A stretch of 64,000 bases of DNA from Streptomycetaceae bacterium. Its GTDB lineage: Bacteria; Actinomycetota; Actinomycetes; Nanopelagicales; Nanopelagicaceae. The stretch covers positions 124,001-188,000 of the forward strand of contig JAIXXJ010000021.1 of the NCBI GenBank assembly GCA_027490815.1. The letters run 5' to 3'. This document shows, in pieces, positions 1 through 11,332 of the stretch; position 1 is the stretch's first letter; every line of letters begins with the position of its first letter. Position numbers and translations under genes: made by a program. The notes beneath the pieces were generated by a model. The model searched no databases. It was not told the origin of the DNA and was given only the letters and a program-made list of their open reading frames with translations.

Positions 1-2
1 TC

Positions 3-605
3 GTTAAAGTAAATCAAAAAGATGTGATGATTCATCCGATTGCCGGAACTCGTAGACGTTCGAAAGCTCCTCAAGAGGACGATGTTTTGGCACAAGAGCT
101 TTTGGCAGATCCAAAGGAGCGAGCCGAACACTTGATGCTGGTTGATCTTGGTCGAAATGATTTAGGAAGAGTGTGCGCTCCTGGAACAGTTGAAGTTGTG
201 GATTTTATGCACATTGAACGCTATTCACATGTAATGCATATTGTTTCCACTGTAACGGGAAAGCTAAAAGAAGGTGCAACACCAACAGATGCTCTCTTTG
301 CAGTATTTCCAGCTGGCACATTATCGGGAGCCCCTAAACCACGGGCCATGGAAATTATTGAAGAACATGAAAATCTGCGCCGAGGAATTTATGGTGGAGT
401 AGTTGGATATATTGATTTCACGGGCAACCTAGACACTGCTATAGCAATTCGAACCGCATTAATTCTTAATGGAACTGCCTATGTGCAAGCAGGTGCTGGA
501 ATAGTTGCCGACTCTGATCCAGAGAGTGAAAATCAAGAGTGTCATAACAAGGCTGCAGCAGTGCTCAGTGCTGTCCATGCAGCAAATAGTTTGGTCAAAA
601 GCTGA
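3..605 (+). CDS. trpE: Anthranilate synthase component I, C-terminal part (truncated by window edge)
   Basis: Frame is open from base 3 ([19 protein letters not shown]...); chorismate-binding motifs [46 protein letters not shown]. Confidence 0.95.
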   Translation, partial: VKVNQKDVMIHPIAGTRRRSKAPQEDDVLAQELLADPKERAEHLMLVDLGRNDLGRVCAPGTVEVVDFMHIERYSHVMHIVSTVTGKLKEGATPTDALFAVFPAGTLSGAPKPRAMEIIEEHENLRRGIYGGVVGYIDFTGNLDTAIAIRTALILNGTAYVQAGAGIVADSDPESENQECHNKAAAVLSAVHAANSLVKS

Positions 606-775
606 TGCGTGAATTAGTGCCAGTATTTATTTCAATAATTGTAGTAATTGCCTTGGTACTTTTACTGAGTTCAAAATTCAAACTCTCAAATAGGTATGAA
701 AGAAAACCCCGTGAACTAAATACTTGGAATGCCCAAGATCATGGAATTGACCCAACAGATGACGAGAACAAATGA
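605..775 (+). CDS. Small single-pass membrane protein in trp operon (56 aa), possible reduced HGxxPAAW-type protein
   Basis: Not in the ORF track. ATG 605 overlaps the trpE TGA and the TGA at 773-775 overlaps the trpC ATG (772). Translation [56 protein letters not shown]: hydrophobic segment plus HGxxP near the C-terminus. Confidence 0.75.
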   Translation: MRELVPVFISIIVVIALVLLLSSKFKLSNRYERKPRELNTWNAQDHGIDPTDDENK

Positions 776-1545
776 GTGCTCTAGATTCAATCATTGCCGG
801 CGTGCGTGAAGATTTAGAACAAAGGCGAATACCTATGGGGCAGCTTCTTGAGAGCATGGAACTGGCACCTAAAGTTCGCACTTGTTTACCCGCACTGCTA
901 ACCCCTGAAATCTCTATCATTGCTGAAATCAAACGCTCTTCTCCAAGTAAAGGCTCATTAGCACCAATCATCGATCCTGCCGGATTAGCTGCAACATATG
1001 AAGAAGCTGGCGCATCAGTTATCAGCGTGCTGACTGAACAGCGACGCTTTGGGGGATCTTTAGCTGATTTGGATAGCGTAAGAAAAGCAGTACAGATTCC
1101 GATCTTGCGTAAAGATTTTATGATCAGTGAGTATCAATTCTATGAGGCACGTGCACACGGCGCCGATGTTGTTTTGCTCATTGTTGCAGCACTTGGACAA
1201 AATCAATTGGATGACTACTTTCAATTGAGCAAGGAACTTGGAATGAGCGCCCTAGTAGAGGTTCATACTCACGATGAACTTGAAAGGGCATTAGAGATTT
1301 CTCCAGAGATTATCGGTGTTAATTCTCGTAACTTGAAAACTCTAGAGGTAGACACACAAGCCTTTGCACAATTGATTCCACAAATTCCATCCGGTATTGC
1401 CCGTGTTGCAGAATCTGGGATTTCAAAAAGAGAAGACGTAGTCTTTGCCCATGAATGCGGAGCATCGGCAATTCTCGTAGGAGAGGCGCTGGTACGTGCA
1501 AATTCGCCATCAGTTGCGATCAACGAATTGCTCGGTAGGCTTTAG
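772..1545 (+). CDS. trpC: Indole-3-glycerol phosphate synthase
   Basis: [19 protein letters not shown]-like [38 protein letters not shown] motifs. Confidence 0.97.
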   Translation: MSALDSIIAGVREDLEQRRIPMGQLLESMELAPKVRTCLPALLTPEISIIAEIKRSSPSKGSLAPIIDPAGLAATYEEAGASVISVLTEQRRFGGSLADLDSVRKAVQIPILRKDFMISEYQFYEARAHGADVVLLIVAALGQNQLDDYFQLSKELGMSALVEVHTHDELERALEISPEIIGVNSRNLKTLEVDTQAFAQLIPQIPSGIARVAESGISKREDVVFAHECGASAILVGEALVRANSPSVAINELLGRL

Positions 1546-1547
1546 CA

Positions 1548-2738
1548 ATGAAGAGTTTTGATCTCTTAGGTCATTTTGGCCAATACGGTGGGCGATTTGT
1601 GCCGGAAGCATTAATCGAGGCATTAGATGAATTAGAAGCCGTACATAATCAAACACAGAAAGACCCAGTATTTCTTGCTGAGCTAGCAGAACTTCATCGC
1701 ACCTACACGGGACGTCCTAGCATTATTACTGAAGCAAAGAGATTTTCAGAACATGCTGGTGGTGCACGTATTTTTCTAAAGCGTGAGGACCTTAACCACA
1801 CCGGTAGCCACAAGATTAATAATGTACTTGGTCAGGCGCTCTTGACTAAGCGAATGGGAAAGAAACGAATAATTGCAGAAACTGGTGCTGGCCAACATGG
1901 TGTTGCCGCAGCAACAGCAGCAGCACTGATGGGTTTGAAGTGCGTTGTTTATATGGGCGAAGAAGATACTCGTAGGCAGTCACTCAATGTTGCAAGAATG
2001 AAGTTATTAGGAGCAGAAGTTGTTGCAGTCACTTCTGGGTCAAAAACTTTGAAGGATGCAATTAATGAAGCGATGCGTGATTGGGTAACAAATGTTCATG
2101 ACACGCATTACATGCTTGGTACGGTCGCTGGACCTCACCCATTTCCAACCATGGTTCGCGATTTTCATAAGGTAATTGGTGAAGAATCTCGCGAACAGAT
2201 GCTGGAGATTACGGGTCGACTTCCCGATGCAGTTCTAGCCTGTGTTGGCGGTGGATCCAATGCAATAGGAATATTTAACGCATTTATTCCTGACGCAAAC
2301 GTTAGATTAATTGGACTAGAAGCAGGTGGTGATGGAGTAGAGACAGGTCGCCATGCCGCAACAATTACGGGAGGAACTCCCGGCGTTCTCCATGGAACTC
2401 GCTCATATGTTCTACAAGATAAGAATGGGCAGACCGTTGAGTCACATTCTATTTCGGCTGGTCTTGATTATCCAGGTGTTGGTCCAGAGCATGCTTACCT
2501 ACATGATGTTGGACGGGCTGAGTACCGAGCAATTAACGATGACGCGGCGATGAATGCATTTGCCTTGCTTAGCAAAACTGAAGGAATCATTCCTGCGATC
2601 GAAACTGCTCATGCTTTAGCTGGTGCGTTGATTATTGGAAATGAACTTGGACCTAAAGCTAACTTACTGATCAATTTGTCAGGTCGCGGAGATAAAGATG
2701 TGCAGACTGCTGCGCAGTACCTTGGAATTCCTCTTTAA
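1548..2738 (+). CDS. trpB: Tryptophan synthase beta chain
   Basis: [63 protein letters not shown]. Confidence 0.98.
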   Translation: MKSFDLLGHFGQYGGRFVPEALIEALDELEAVHNQTQKDPVFLAELAELHRTYTGRPSIITEAKRFSEHAGGARIFLKREDLNHTGSHKINNVLGQALLTKRMGKKRIIAETGAGQHGVAAATAAALMGLKCVVYMGEEDTRRQSLNVARMKLLGAEVVAVTSGSKTLKDAINEAMRDWVTNVHDTHYMLGTVAGPHPFPTMVRDFHKVIGEESREQMLEITGRLPDAVLACVGGGSNAIGIFNAFIPDANVRLIGLEAGGDGVETGRHAATITGGTPGVLHGTRSYVLQDKNGQTVESHSISAGLDYPGVGPEHAYLHDVGRAEYRAINDDAAMNAFALLSKTEGIIPAIETAHALAGALIIGNELGPKANLLINLSGRGDKDVQTAAQYLGIPL

Positions 2739-3538
2739 TGACTTCATTAGATTCTGTTTTAGAAAAGTGCCGTGCAGAAAATCGTGCAGCACTCATTGCC
2801 TATATTCCGGCGGGCTTTCCATCCAGGCAGGGTTGTCTCAAGGTTATTCAAACGTTGGCAGATGCCGGTGTTGATGCGATAGAAATAGGATTTCCCTACA
2901 GCGATCCTGTAATGGATGGACCAGTAATTCAAGAAGCTGCTGATATATCGCTCAAGGGCGGGACAGGTGCAACAGAGGTCTTTGAAGCTCTGAAAGCTGC
3001 ATCTGAAACTGGTACTGCCTCAGTTGTGATGACGTACTGGAATCCGATTGAACGATATGGCGTTGAAAAATTTGCTGCATCTATTGCAGACAATGGGGGC
3101 GCTGGAGTTATTACTCCAGATTTAACAATAGAAGAGTCCGAAACATGGTTAGCTGCAACTAAAGCTAACTCCATAAATCCAATATATGTCGTGGCACCTA
3201 GCACTAAGGATGCACGTTTGACTCGTGTTACTTCTATGACTGGCGGATTTGTGTACGCTGCTAGTTCAATGGGAGTAACAGGAACTAGAGAGTCAGTATC
3301 AATTGATGCAAAAGATTTAGTTTCTAGAATCCGAAAAGTAAGTGATCTACCTGTGTGCGTTGGCTTAGGAGTATCTACTCGTGAGCAGGCAAAATCTTTG
3401 GCTGCATATGCCGACGGTGTGATCGTTGGCTCTGCATTCATTAAACTCTTACTCAATGCTAAGGATGAACAAGCAGGGTTATTGGCTGTTTCACAATTAG
3501 CCAAGGAACTGGCACTTGGAGTGCGAGAAGGTCGGTAG
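2738..3538 (+). CDS. trpA: Tryptophan synthase alpha chain
   Basis: YIPAGFPS, DAIEIGFPYSDPVMDGPVIQ, SSMGVTGTRE, VGLGVSTREQA. Confidence 0.97.
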   Translation: MTSLDSVLEKCRAENRAALIAYIPAGFPSRQGCLKVIQTLADAGVDAIEIGFPYSDPVMDGPVIQEAADISLKGGTGATEVFEALKAASETGTASVVMTYWNPIERYGVEKFAASIADNGGAGVITPDLTIEESETWLAATKANSINPIYVVAPSTKDARLTRVTSMTGGFVYAASSMGVTGTRESVSIDAKDLVSRIRKVSDLPVCVGLGVSTREQAKSLAAYADGVIVGSAFIKLLLNAKDEQAGLLAVSQLAKELALGVREGR

Positions 3539-3620
3539 AACCCCTTTAGGTTTTCAAGAAGACAGAGTTTTAATTCGGCCTAGTCAGCAATCATTGGGGG
3601 ATTCGGTTACGATTACGACT

Positions 3621-4247
3621 ATGTCAGAGCCCCTTATTGCTAGTGCACGTCGTGTTCGTAATGCATATCTGACAATGCTGGCTTCGGCATCATTGAGCTT
3701 ATTTGCGGCCATGGTTTTATCGATTGATGCTTTCAAGCTTGCTAAAGATGAAAACGCTCAACTTTCTTGCAGCATCAATGCCATTGTTTCGTGTAGCAAA
3801 GTAGCTTTGTCTTGGCAGTCGACGGTTTTTGGATTTCCTAATTCCTTTATCGGATTAATGTTTGAGTCGGCGGTTATCACTATCGCAATTGCAGGTTTAA
3901 TGCTTGTCCGCTTTCCTAACTCTCTACTGCGTATTGCATTCTTTGTATATTCAGCAGCGCTACTATTTGCACTCTGGTTATTTTCTCAGTCATTTTTCGT
4001 AATTAAAGCATTTTGTCCTTGGTGCATGCTTGTGACAGTCTCAACAATCTCTGTTTTTACAAGCATTTTGAGAATCAATATCTACCAGAACTCCTTCAAT
4101 TGGCAGGAGCCTGTTCATCAGAGGATTCTCAGATTCATTCTTCAAGGTCGTGACTATGTAGTTATGGCATTTGTTTATGCTGTGATAGCGGCGGCAATAA
4201 TCTGGAAGTACGGCACCTATTTCTTACCAGAATTTCTTTATAGTTAA
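3621..4247 (+). CDS. Vitamin K epoxide reductase (VKOR) family membrane protein
   Basis: Multi-TM; Cys pair in SCSINAIVSCSKV, WCMLV/CPWC motif, FGFPNSFIGL; start moved to ATG 3621 inside ORF 3516-4247. Confidence 0.88.
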   Translation: MSEPLIASARRVRNAYLTMLASASLSLFAAMVLSIDAFKLAKDENAQLSCSINAIVSCSKVALSWQSTVFGFPNSFIGLMFESAVITIAIAGLMLVRFPNSLLRIAFFVYSAALLFALWLFSQSFFVIKAFCPWCMLVTVSTISVFTSILRINIYQNSFNWQEPVHQRILRFILQGRDYVVMAFVYAVIAAAIIWKYGTYFLPEFLYS

Positions 4248-4372
4248 GATTTCGATTCTAGATCTACTTATCTGGAGCAGTTTTGAGCGGTAAGGGATTG
4301 ATTTCTCGCAAGTGATTGTGTGATCGGGTTGCCGGCAAGGTGAAATTCCTGAAAATCCGCGGTGGTTTGGAT

Positions 4373-4400
4373 TTGGCACCAGGACATGTTTATCTATACT
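4373..4400 (+). promoter_or_regulatory. Putative sigma70-type promoter for the DsbA-like gene
   Basis: TTGGCA (4373-4378), 16-nt spacer, TATACT (4395-4400), followed by leader hairpin TTGATTT-aagtgactc-AAATCAA (4419-4441). Confidence 0.5.
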
Positions 4401-4458
4401 TAAACCCTTGGACGAGTTTTGATTTAAGTGACTCAAATCAATTGACAGGGGATTTTTG

Positions 4459-5166
4459 ATGGCGAAGCAACAGGGCAAGAGTGCAGACAATACAAATCGT
4501 TGGATTGTTCTTGCCATGGTCTTACTTGTTTTAGGAACTGGCGTTGCATTTTCAATCATGGGTCAAAACAATAAGGAGAATGCACCCTTAGCAGGCCTTG
4601 ATGGGATTAGCTTGAAACCAGCAGTGGCTTCAACTATTGATGTCGAAAATGGTTCTGCAATCACGTTTAATCCTGGCCTACCATTACAGGTAGATGTTTG
4701 GGAGGATCCACAGTGCCCATCATGTAAGCGTTTTGAAAATGCAATGGGTGATTACTTGAATTCGCTAGTGCGAGACAAAAAGGCAACGGTCCGTTTTCAC
4801 GTTCTCTCATTTCTAGGTCCAGAGTCTGTCCGCTCTGCCAATGCTGCCTTTTGCGCAGCCGATGAAAACCAATTTCTAGATTTCCATGATGCTCTTTATA
4901 CAGTGCAGTCACCAGGAGAAGGTTCCGGTTTTTTCACCACAGAGGTTCTTGTAAAGATTGGAGAGACGATTGGTATTAAATCTCCAAAGTTTGAGAAGTG
5001 CGTCTCTGAAGGATCTAAGGCAGATTTAGTTCAGGCACACTATGACTCTATGGGTAAGTTTGGGGTTCAGGGAACGCCAACTGTTTTCATTAATGGAAAA
5101 GTCTGGAAACCAACTACTAGTGACTTCAACTTGAATGATTTCCGTTCAGCTGTAGAGGCTGGATAA
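4459..5166 (+). CDS. DsbA/Com1-like thioredoxin-fold oxidoreductase, membrane-anchored
   Basis: N-terminal TM; VWEDPQCPSCKRFE CxxC motif; GVQGTPTVFINGK cis-Pro region. Confidence 0.9.
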   Translation: MAKQQGKSADNTNRWIVLAMVLLVLGTGVAFSIMGQNNKENAPLAGLDGISLKPAVASTIDVENGSAITFNPGLPLQVDVWEDPQCPSCKRFENAMGDYLNSLVRDKKATVRFHVLSFLGPESVRSANAAFCAADENQFLDFHDALYTVQSPGEGSGFFTTEVLVKIGETIGIKSPKFEKCVSEGSKADLVQAHYDSMGKFGVQGTPTVFINGKVWKPTTSDFNLNDFRSAVEAG

Positions 5167-5169
5167 CAC

Positions 5170-5982
5170 TTGAACTTTGCCTTTCCAACGCCATCAGTTT
5201 CGGCGTTAGAGATCGGTCCACTTACAATTCATTTTTACGCACTTTGCATTATTACTGGAATAGCTGTTGCGATCTGGTTGGGCGACAAACGATTCAAAGC
5301 AAAAACAGCGCATGGTGAGTCAATCGTTGCCGAAGTAGCAATCACTGCAGTACCTCTTGGAATAATCGGTGGCCGCATTTATCACGTGCTCTCCTCACCT
5401 AGTGCTTACTTTGGTGAAAATGGTCAACCAATTGACGCACTAAAAATTTGGGAGGGTGGACTCGGAATTTGGGGTGCGATATCCATTGGACTTTTCGGAG
5501 CATTCCTGCGCTATCGAATGTTACAAAAAAAGTTTGATCTTCCTTCTTTTGCGGTTTTCGCAGACGCTCTTGCTCCGGGAATATTGTTTGCCCAAGCAAT
5601 CGGACGTTTTGGAAACTGGTTTAATGGTGAACTTTTTGGGCGTCCATTAGATGCTTGGTGGTCACTCCAAGTTCCACTTGAGTATCGGCCTAACGGATTC
5701 ACCCAGTTTGAAAGTTTCCACCCCACTTTCTTATATGAGGCAATTTGGTGCACACTAGTTGCAGTTGCGCTTATTTATTTCGGTCGGGGATTAAAGCCAG
5801 GGCAAACTTTTGCTGCCTACGTTTTCGCCTACTGTTTTGGCCGTCTGTTTATTGAATTGATTCGAATTGACGCAGCAAACACGATAGCTGGGCTTCGGGT
5901 CAATTTTTGGGTGAGTCTGCTTGTAGGCCTACTCTCCTTGGCCTTTTTTGTGCGAGCCTCGAAAGAGCGCGCAAAATCTTAA
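5170..5982 (+). CDS. lgt: Prolipoprotein diacylglyceryl transferase
   Basis: GGRIYHV, WEGGLGIWGA, AQAIGRFGNWFNGELFG, HPTFLYEA, FGRLFIELIR; TTG start. Confidence 0.97.
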   Translation: MNFAFPTPSVSALEIGPLTIHFYALCIITGIAVAIWLGDKRFKAKTAHGESIVAEVAITAVPLGIIGGRIYHVLSSPSAYFGENGQPIDALKIWEGGLGIWGAISIGLFGAFLRYRMLQKKFDLPSFAVFADALAPGILFAQAIGRFGNWFNGELFGRPLDAWWSLQVPLEYRPNGFTQFESFHPTFLYEAIWCTLVAVALIYFGRGLKPGQTFAAYVFAYCFGRLFIELIRIDAANTIAGLRVNFWVSLLVGLLSLAFFVRASKERAKS

Positions 5983-5997
5983 TGTAGGCTGATAATC

Positions 5998-6705
5998 ATG
6001 AGCCTTGAAGATGTTTACAAGCGCAATCTGCAACATCGCACTCATCGTGCAGGTTGGTTGCGCGCTGCAGTTCTCGGTGCAAATGATGGTTTGGTTTCAA
6101 CAGCCTCATTAATGATTGGCGTTGCAGCTGCCGGCAAAGATGAATTTTTATTGACTGCGGGTTTAGCTGGAATTACTGCAGGAGCAATGTCTATGGCCGT
6201 CGGTGAATACGTTTCTGTGAAATCTCAAAATGATGTTGAGGCATCTGATCGGATTTTGGAGATGGAACACTTGGCGGCAGATCCAGAGGCAGAGCTTGTG
6301 GAGTTACAACACATATATATTGCAAGAGGTCTAACGCCAGAGTTAGCAATGCAAGTTGCACAAGAGATGCACAAAAAAGATGCACTAGAGGCACACTTGC
6401 GAGATGAATTAGGACAACATCCAAACTCAAAGGCCAGGCCAGTTCAAGCTGCCATTGCATCTGCAATTGCATTTACCGCCGGTGGCCTAATTCCTTTTGC
6501 CGGAGCATTTGCCCCTACCGTTGGCGCCAAGTTTTGGTCGATTGTTGTATTCACCTTGGGTGGGTTACTCATTACTGGAGTAGTCAGTGCGCGTCTTGCA
6601 GGTGCTCGAATCTTTACTCCAACTGTTCGAGTCATGCTCGGGGGAAGCCTAGGTATGCTCATAACGGCCGGAATCGGAAAGATGGCCAATATTTCAGGTC
6701 TTTAA
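5998..6705 (+). CDS. VIT1/CCC1 family transporter
   Basis: RAAVLGANDGLVSTASLMIGVA, GAMSMAVGEYVSVKSQND. Confidence 0.93.
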   Translation: MSLEDVYKRNLQHRTHRAGWLRAAVLGANDGLVSTASLMIGVAAAGKDEFLLTAGLAGITAGAMSMAVGEYVSVKSQNDVEASDRILEMEHLAADPEAELVELQHIYIARGLTPELAMQVAQEMHKKDALEAHLRDELGQHPNSKARPVQAAIASAIAFTAGGLIPFAGAFAPTVGAKFWSIVVFTLGGLLITGVVSARLAGARIFTPTVRVMLGGSLGMLITAGIGKMANISGL

Positions 6706-6814
6706 TTTCACATTATTTAAGGCGACACAAACTGACCTTCTTGCTACGCTTTCCCAGTAAGAAGTACGGGCCAAGGATGTCCCATCATTTTTAGGACAAT
6801 CTTTAGGAGTGTTT

Positions 6815-9800
6815 ATGGCCCTCGCAAATAATTATCCGCAGGCTCAAGGGCTCTATAACCCTGCACATGAACACGATGCTTGCGGTGTTGCCATGGTTGC
6901 CACACTCAATAAAATCGCAACACACGAGATTGTTTCTCAAGCACTTACTGCACTTCGTAACATGGAGCATCGCGGTGCATCCGGGGCCGAACCTGATAGC
7001 GGAGATGGTGCTGGAATTCTTATCCGAATTCCAGATAAATACTTCCAAGAAGTAAGTGAATTTAAACTTCCATCTGCCGGCGCTTATGCCACAGGAATAG
7101 CATTTGTTGCAAAAGGATCGAACTTTAAAGATCAGATCAAAAAGATCGCCGATGAAGAAGGCCTTGTGGTCTTGGGCTGGCGTGAAGTCCCTATCAATGC
7201 GGCATCTTTGGGAAAAACTGCCCTATCAGTCATGCCCGAATTTCACCAGTTGTTTGTTTCTGGAAAAAATAATGAGAGCGGAATCATTCTTGACCGTTTA
7301 GCATTTTGTTTAAGAAAAAGAGTAGAACATTCATTAGAGGTTTACTTCCCTTCCCTTTCTTCTCAGACAATTGTCTACAAGGGCATGCTCACAACTGGTC
7401 AGTTGGAAGAGTTTTTCCCAGAGCTTTCAGATGAACGAGTTGTCTCTCCACTTGCTTTAGTTCACTCGCGCTTTTCCACTAATACATTTCCTTCATGGCC
7501 ACTTGCTCACCCTTATCGATTTATTGCCCACAATGGTGAGATAAACACTGTTAAAGGAAATAGAAATTGGATGCGCGCACGTGAGTCACTGCTGGAAAGT
7601 GATCTCATTCCAGGTGACTTAAAGCGATTGTTTCCAATTGTTCAGATGGATGGATCTGACTCGGCATCATTTGATGAAGTTTTAGAACTTCTATATTTAG
7701 GTGGTCGTTCGCTTGCACATGCAGTGTTAATGATGATTCCGGAAGCGTGGGAGAACCATGCATCAATGCCAAAGAATCGCCGTGACTTTTATGCATTCCA
7801 CGCATCATTGATGGAGCCATGGGATGGACCAGCATGTGTCACCTTTACTGACGGTCATCAAGTAGGTGCAGTTCTTGATCGCAATGGATTACGACCATCT
7901 CGCTATTGGGTAACAAAAGATGGACTAGTAGTTCTTGCCTCTGAAGTAGGAGTCCTTGATTTTCCTCCAGAGAACATAGAACGAAAAGGCCGCTTGCAAC
8001 CTGGAAAAATGTTTTTAGTTGATATTGAACAAGGGCGCATCATCGAAGATGGAGATATCAAAGATGATTTAGCTAATGCCGCACCGTATGGAAAATGGCT
8101 AGAAGATGGAATGGTAAAACTCAGCGAGCTCCCATCACGAGAACACATTGTTTACCCTCACTCTTCAGTTGTTCGTCGGCAACGTGCATTTGGTTACACG
8201 GAAGAAGATCTACGCATCCTGATTACCCCAATGGCAAAAAATGGCATGGAGCCACTTGGTTCAATGGGTACTGACACCCCAATAGCTGCTCTATCTGAAA
8301 AACCTCGATTAATTTTTGATTATTTCTCACAGTTGTTTGCGCAAGTGACTAATCCACCTCTAGATGCAATTCGAGAAGAGTTAGTTACAAGTTTAGGCAC
8401 CTCTATGGGACCAGAACATAATTTGCTCGATCCTGGCCCAGAAAGTTGTCGTCAAGTTTCACTTGCATTCCCAGTCATCGATAATGATGAGTTGGCAAAG
8501 ATAATTAACATCAATGCAGATGATGATTTTCCTGAACTCAGCGCACATGTAGTCCGCGGTTTGTTTAATGTCTCCAAGGGTGGAGTGGGACTTCGCGTGC
8601 GACTTGATGAGATTAAGCGTGAAGTTTCACAAGCAATAAAGGATGGGGCACACATTATTGTCTTGTCAGATCGAGATGGAGATGCAGAGGATGCTCCCAT
8701 TCCATCACTTTTGTTAACTGCTGCTGTTCACCATCATTTAATTAGAGAAAAAACCCGCACATCAGTTGGATTAGTAGTTGAAGCAGGCGATGTACGAGAA
8801 GTTCATCATGTTGCATTGCTGATTGGCTATGGAGCAGCATGTGTTAATCCTTATTTAGCTATGGAGTCTGCTGAAGATTTAGTCCTTCAAGGAGTCATCA
8901 CTGGCATCACACCTGAGAAAGCTGTTAAGAATCTCATTAAAAGCTTGGGCAAGGGCGTCCTCAAAGTTATGTCAAAGATGGGCATTAGCACCATTGCCTC
9001 TTACACGGGAGCGCAAGTTTTTGAAGCTATTGGTTTGTCTCAAGAGATCGTAGATGAGTATTTTGTTGGGACGACTTCACGTTTAGGAGGAGTCTCACTA
9101 GATGTGATTGCAGAAGAGACTATTGCTCGACATAACATTGCATATCCTCCAGGGGGGGAAATTCCAGGAACGAAGCGACTTCCAATCGGCGGTGAATATC
9201 AATGGCGCCGTGAAGGCGAACCACATTTATTTGATCCTGAAACAGTATTTACTCTGCAACATTCAACTAGAAATAAACGCTACGACATCTTTAAGCGCTA
9301 CACAGATCGCGTAAATGAGAGAAGTTCACGCCTTATGACTTTGCGCGGATTATTTGAGTTCGAAGTGGGTTCAAACAAAGCTATTTCTATTGATGAAGTT
9401 GAGCCAGCAAGTGAAATCATTAAAAGGTTCTCAACGGGTGCGATGTCCTACGGATCGATTTCGGCCGAGGCTCACGAAACTCTAGCCATTGCCATGAATC
9501 GCATTGGTGGAAAATCCAATACAGGTGAAGGTGGCGAAGAGATTGAACGCTATACGCCAATGCCTAATGGCGATTCCAAGCGATCTGCGATTAAGCAAGT
9601 TGCATCAGGACGTTTTGGTGTAAATAGCAATTACTTGGTCAACAGTGATGACATTCAAATCAAAATCTCCCAGGGCGCAAAACCAGGAGAGGGTGGACAA
9701 CTTCCGGGATACAAGGTTTATCCATGGATTGCAAAAGCCCGCTATTCAACACCTGGGGTTGGCCTTATTTCTCCGCCACCTCATCACGACATTTATTCAA

Positions 9801-11332
9801 TTGAGGATCTAGCCCAACTAATTCATGATCTAAAAAACGCAAACAAAAATGCACGAGTTCACGTAAAACTGGTTGCTGAAGTTGGCGTAGGTACTGTCGC
9901 AGCTGGAGTTTCAAAGGCACATGCCGACGTTGTTTTAATCTCCGGACATGATGGGGGTACAGGTGCATCTCCTTTAACTTCTCTTAAGCATGCTGGCGCT
10001 CCTTGGGAACTTGGATTAGCTGAGACACAGCAAACGCTTTTGCTCAATGGACTGCGTGATCGCATAGTTGTCCAGGCAGATGGTCAGTTGAAAACTGGAC
10101 GAGATGTTGTAATTGCTGCACTGCTTGGAGCTGAAGAGTATGGTTTTGCGACAGCGCCGCTAGTTGTTTCAGGGTGCATCATGATGCGTGTGTGTCACTT
10201 AGATACGTGCCCAGTTGGTGTTGCAACTCAAAATCCTGAGCTGCGCAAAAACTTTAGTGGTAAACCAGAGTTTGTTGAAACTTTCTTTGAATACATTGCA
10301 GAGGAGGTTCGAGAAATTCTTGCTCAACTTGGCTTTAAGACTATGCAAGAAGCTATCGGCCATGTTGAGTATCTTGATACTCGTAAAGCAATTGATCATT
10401 GGAAAGCCTCAGGTTTAGATCTTGCTCCATTGCTCGTTCGTCCAGATGTTGTGAGCCCACTACACAATACGATTAAGCAAGATCACGGTCTTGATAAAGC
10501 TTTAGATAATGAACTCATCTCTTTGGCTGCACCTGCACTTGAAAAAGGTGAGAGTGTAAAAATTGATCTACCAGTTCGAAATGTAAATCGCACTGTTGGA
10601 ACAATGCTTGGAGCCGAAGTTACCCGCAGATATGGAGTTGAGGGATTACCTTCAGGCACCATCGATGTTGTGTTACATGGCTCTGCTGGTCAATCACTCG
10701 GTGCATTCATTCCAAGTGGCCTGTCTATCCGACTATATGGTGACTCCAATGACTATGTTGGAAAAGGAATTTCTGGTGGTCGTGTTGTCGTTCGCCCAGA
10801 TGAGAAGGCCAGTTTTAAATCACAGAACAATGTCATTGCTGGAAACGTGATCGGTTATGGCGCAACATCTGGTGAGATTTTCATCCGTGGGGTTGTTGGA
10901 GAGAGATTCTGTGTTCGAAACTCCGGAGCCCTTGCAATCGTGGAAGGAATTGGAGATCACGGCTGTGAGTACATGACTGGCGGTACGGTCATTGTCTTAG
11001 GTCAGACAGGTAGAAACTTTGCAGCAGGAATGTCAGGTGGACGCGCATTTGTCTTAGATTTGGATAGTGCAAATGTGAATTCAGAGATGGTTGATATTCT
11101 TGCCGTTCCCGCAGATCAGATTGTGATTTTGAAAGAGAACATTTCAATGTTTCACGCAGAGACTGGTTCAGAGATCGCTGCCGAATTGCTCAAGAATTGG
11201 GATAAGAGCCTTTCACGTATTTCACTTGTAATGCCTCGTGACTATGCTCGAGTGCTTGCGGCCATGGAGAGAGCAGAACGAGAAGGTCTGCCAGTTGATG
11301 ATCTAGTAATGGAGGTAGCAGCTAATGGCTGA
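6815..11332 (+). CDS. gltB: Glutamate synthase (NADPH) large subunit
   Basis: [11 protein letters not shown]-terminal Cys amidotransferase, [14 protein letters not shown]/3Fe-4S domain [14 protein letters not shown]-terminal GXGXG domain. Confidence 0.98.
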   Translation: MALANNYPQAQGLYNPAHEHDACGVAMVATLNKIATHEIVSQALTALRNMEHRGASGAEPDSGDGAGILIRIPDKYFQEVSEFKLPSAGAYATGIAFVAKGSNFKDQIKKIADEEGLVVLGWREVPINAASLGKTALSVMPEFHQLFVSGKNNESGIILDRLAFCLRKRVEHSLEVYFPSLSSQTIVYKGMLTTGQLEEFFPELSDERVVSPLALVHSRFSTNTFPSWPLAHPYRFIAHNGEINTVKGNRNWMRARESLLESDLIPGDLKRLFPIVQMDGSDSASFDEVLELLYLGGRSLAHAVLMMIPEAWENHASMPKNRRDFYAFHASLMEPWDGPACVTFTDGHQVGAVLDRNGLRPSRYWVTKDGLVVLASEVGVLDFPPENIERKGRLQPGKMFLVDIEQGRIIEDGDIKDDLANAAPYGKWLEDGMVKLSELPSREHIVYPHSSVVRRQRAFGYTEEDLRILITPMAKNGMEPLGSMGTDTPIAALSEKPRLIFDYFSQLFAQVTNPPLDAIREELVTSLGTSMGPEHNLLDPGPESCRQVSLAFPVIDNDELAKIININADDDFPELSAHVVRGLFNVSKGGVGLRVRLDEIKREVSQAIKDGAHIIVLSDRDGDAEDAPIPSLLLTAAVHHHLIREKTRTSVGLVVEAGDVREVHHVALLIGYGAACVNPYLAMESAEDLVLQGVITGITPEKAVKNLIKSLGKGVLKVMSKMGISTIASYTGAQVFEAIGLSQEIVDEYFVGTTSRLGGVSLDVIAEETIARHNIAYPPGGEIPGTKRLPIGGEYQWRREGEPHLFDPETVFTLQHSTRNKRYDIFKRYTDRVNERSSRLMTLRGLFEFEVGSNKAISIDEVEPASEIIKRFSTGAMSYGSISAEAHETLAIAMNRIGGKSNTGEGGEEIERYTPMPNGDSKRSAIKQVASGRFGVNSNYLVNSDDIQIKISQGAKPGEGGQLPGYKVYPWIAKARYSTPGVGLISPPPHHDIYSIEDLAQLIHDLKNANKNARVHVKLVAEVGVGTVAAGVSKAHADVVLISGHDGGTGASPLTSLKHAGAPWELGLAETQQTLLLNGLRDRIVVQADGQLKTGRDVVIAALLGAEEYGFATAPLVVSGCIMMRVCHLDTCPVGVATQNPELRKNFSGKPEFVETFFEYIAEEVREILAQLGFKTMQEAIGHVEYLDTRKAIDHWKASGLDLAPLLVRPDVVSPLHNTIKQDHGLDKALDNELISLAAPALEKGESVKIDLPVRNVNRTVGTMLGAEVTRRYGVEGLPSGTIDVVLHGSAGQSLGAFIPSGLSIRLYGDSNDYVGKGISGGRVVVRPDEKASFKSQNNVIAGNVIGYGATSGEIFIRGVVGERFCVRNSGALAIVEGIGDHGCEYMTGGTVIVLGQTGRNFAAGMSGGRAFVLDLDSANVNSEMVDILAVPADQIVILKENISMFHAETGSEIAAELLKNWDKSLSRISLVMPRDYARVLAAMERAEREGLPVDDLVMEVAANG

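Noticed and set aside
2929-3504. 191-aa minus-strand ORF opposite trpA
   Set aside because: Fully antisense to a strongly conserved trpA; composition reflects codon structure of the sense gene and no family motif is visible.
4329-4380. Possible FMN riboswitch (GGTGAAATTCC...CCGCGGTGG)
   Set aside because: Only a short segment resembles the RFN core; the rest of the consensus and a riboflavin gene are missing, and a promoter lies downstream of it.
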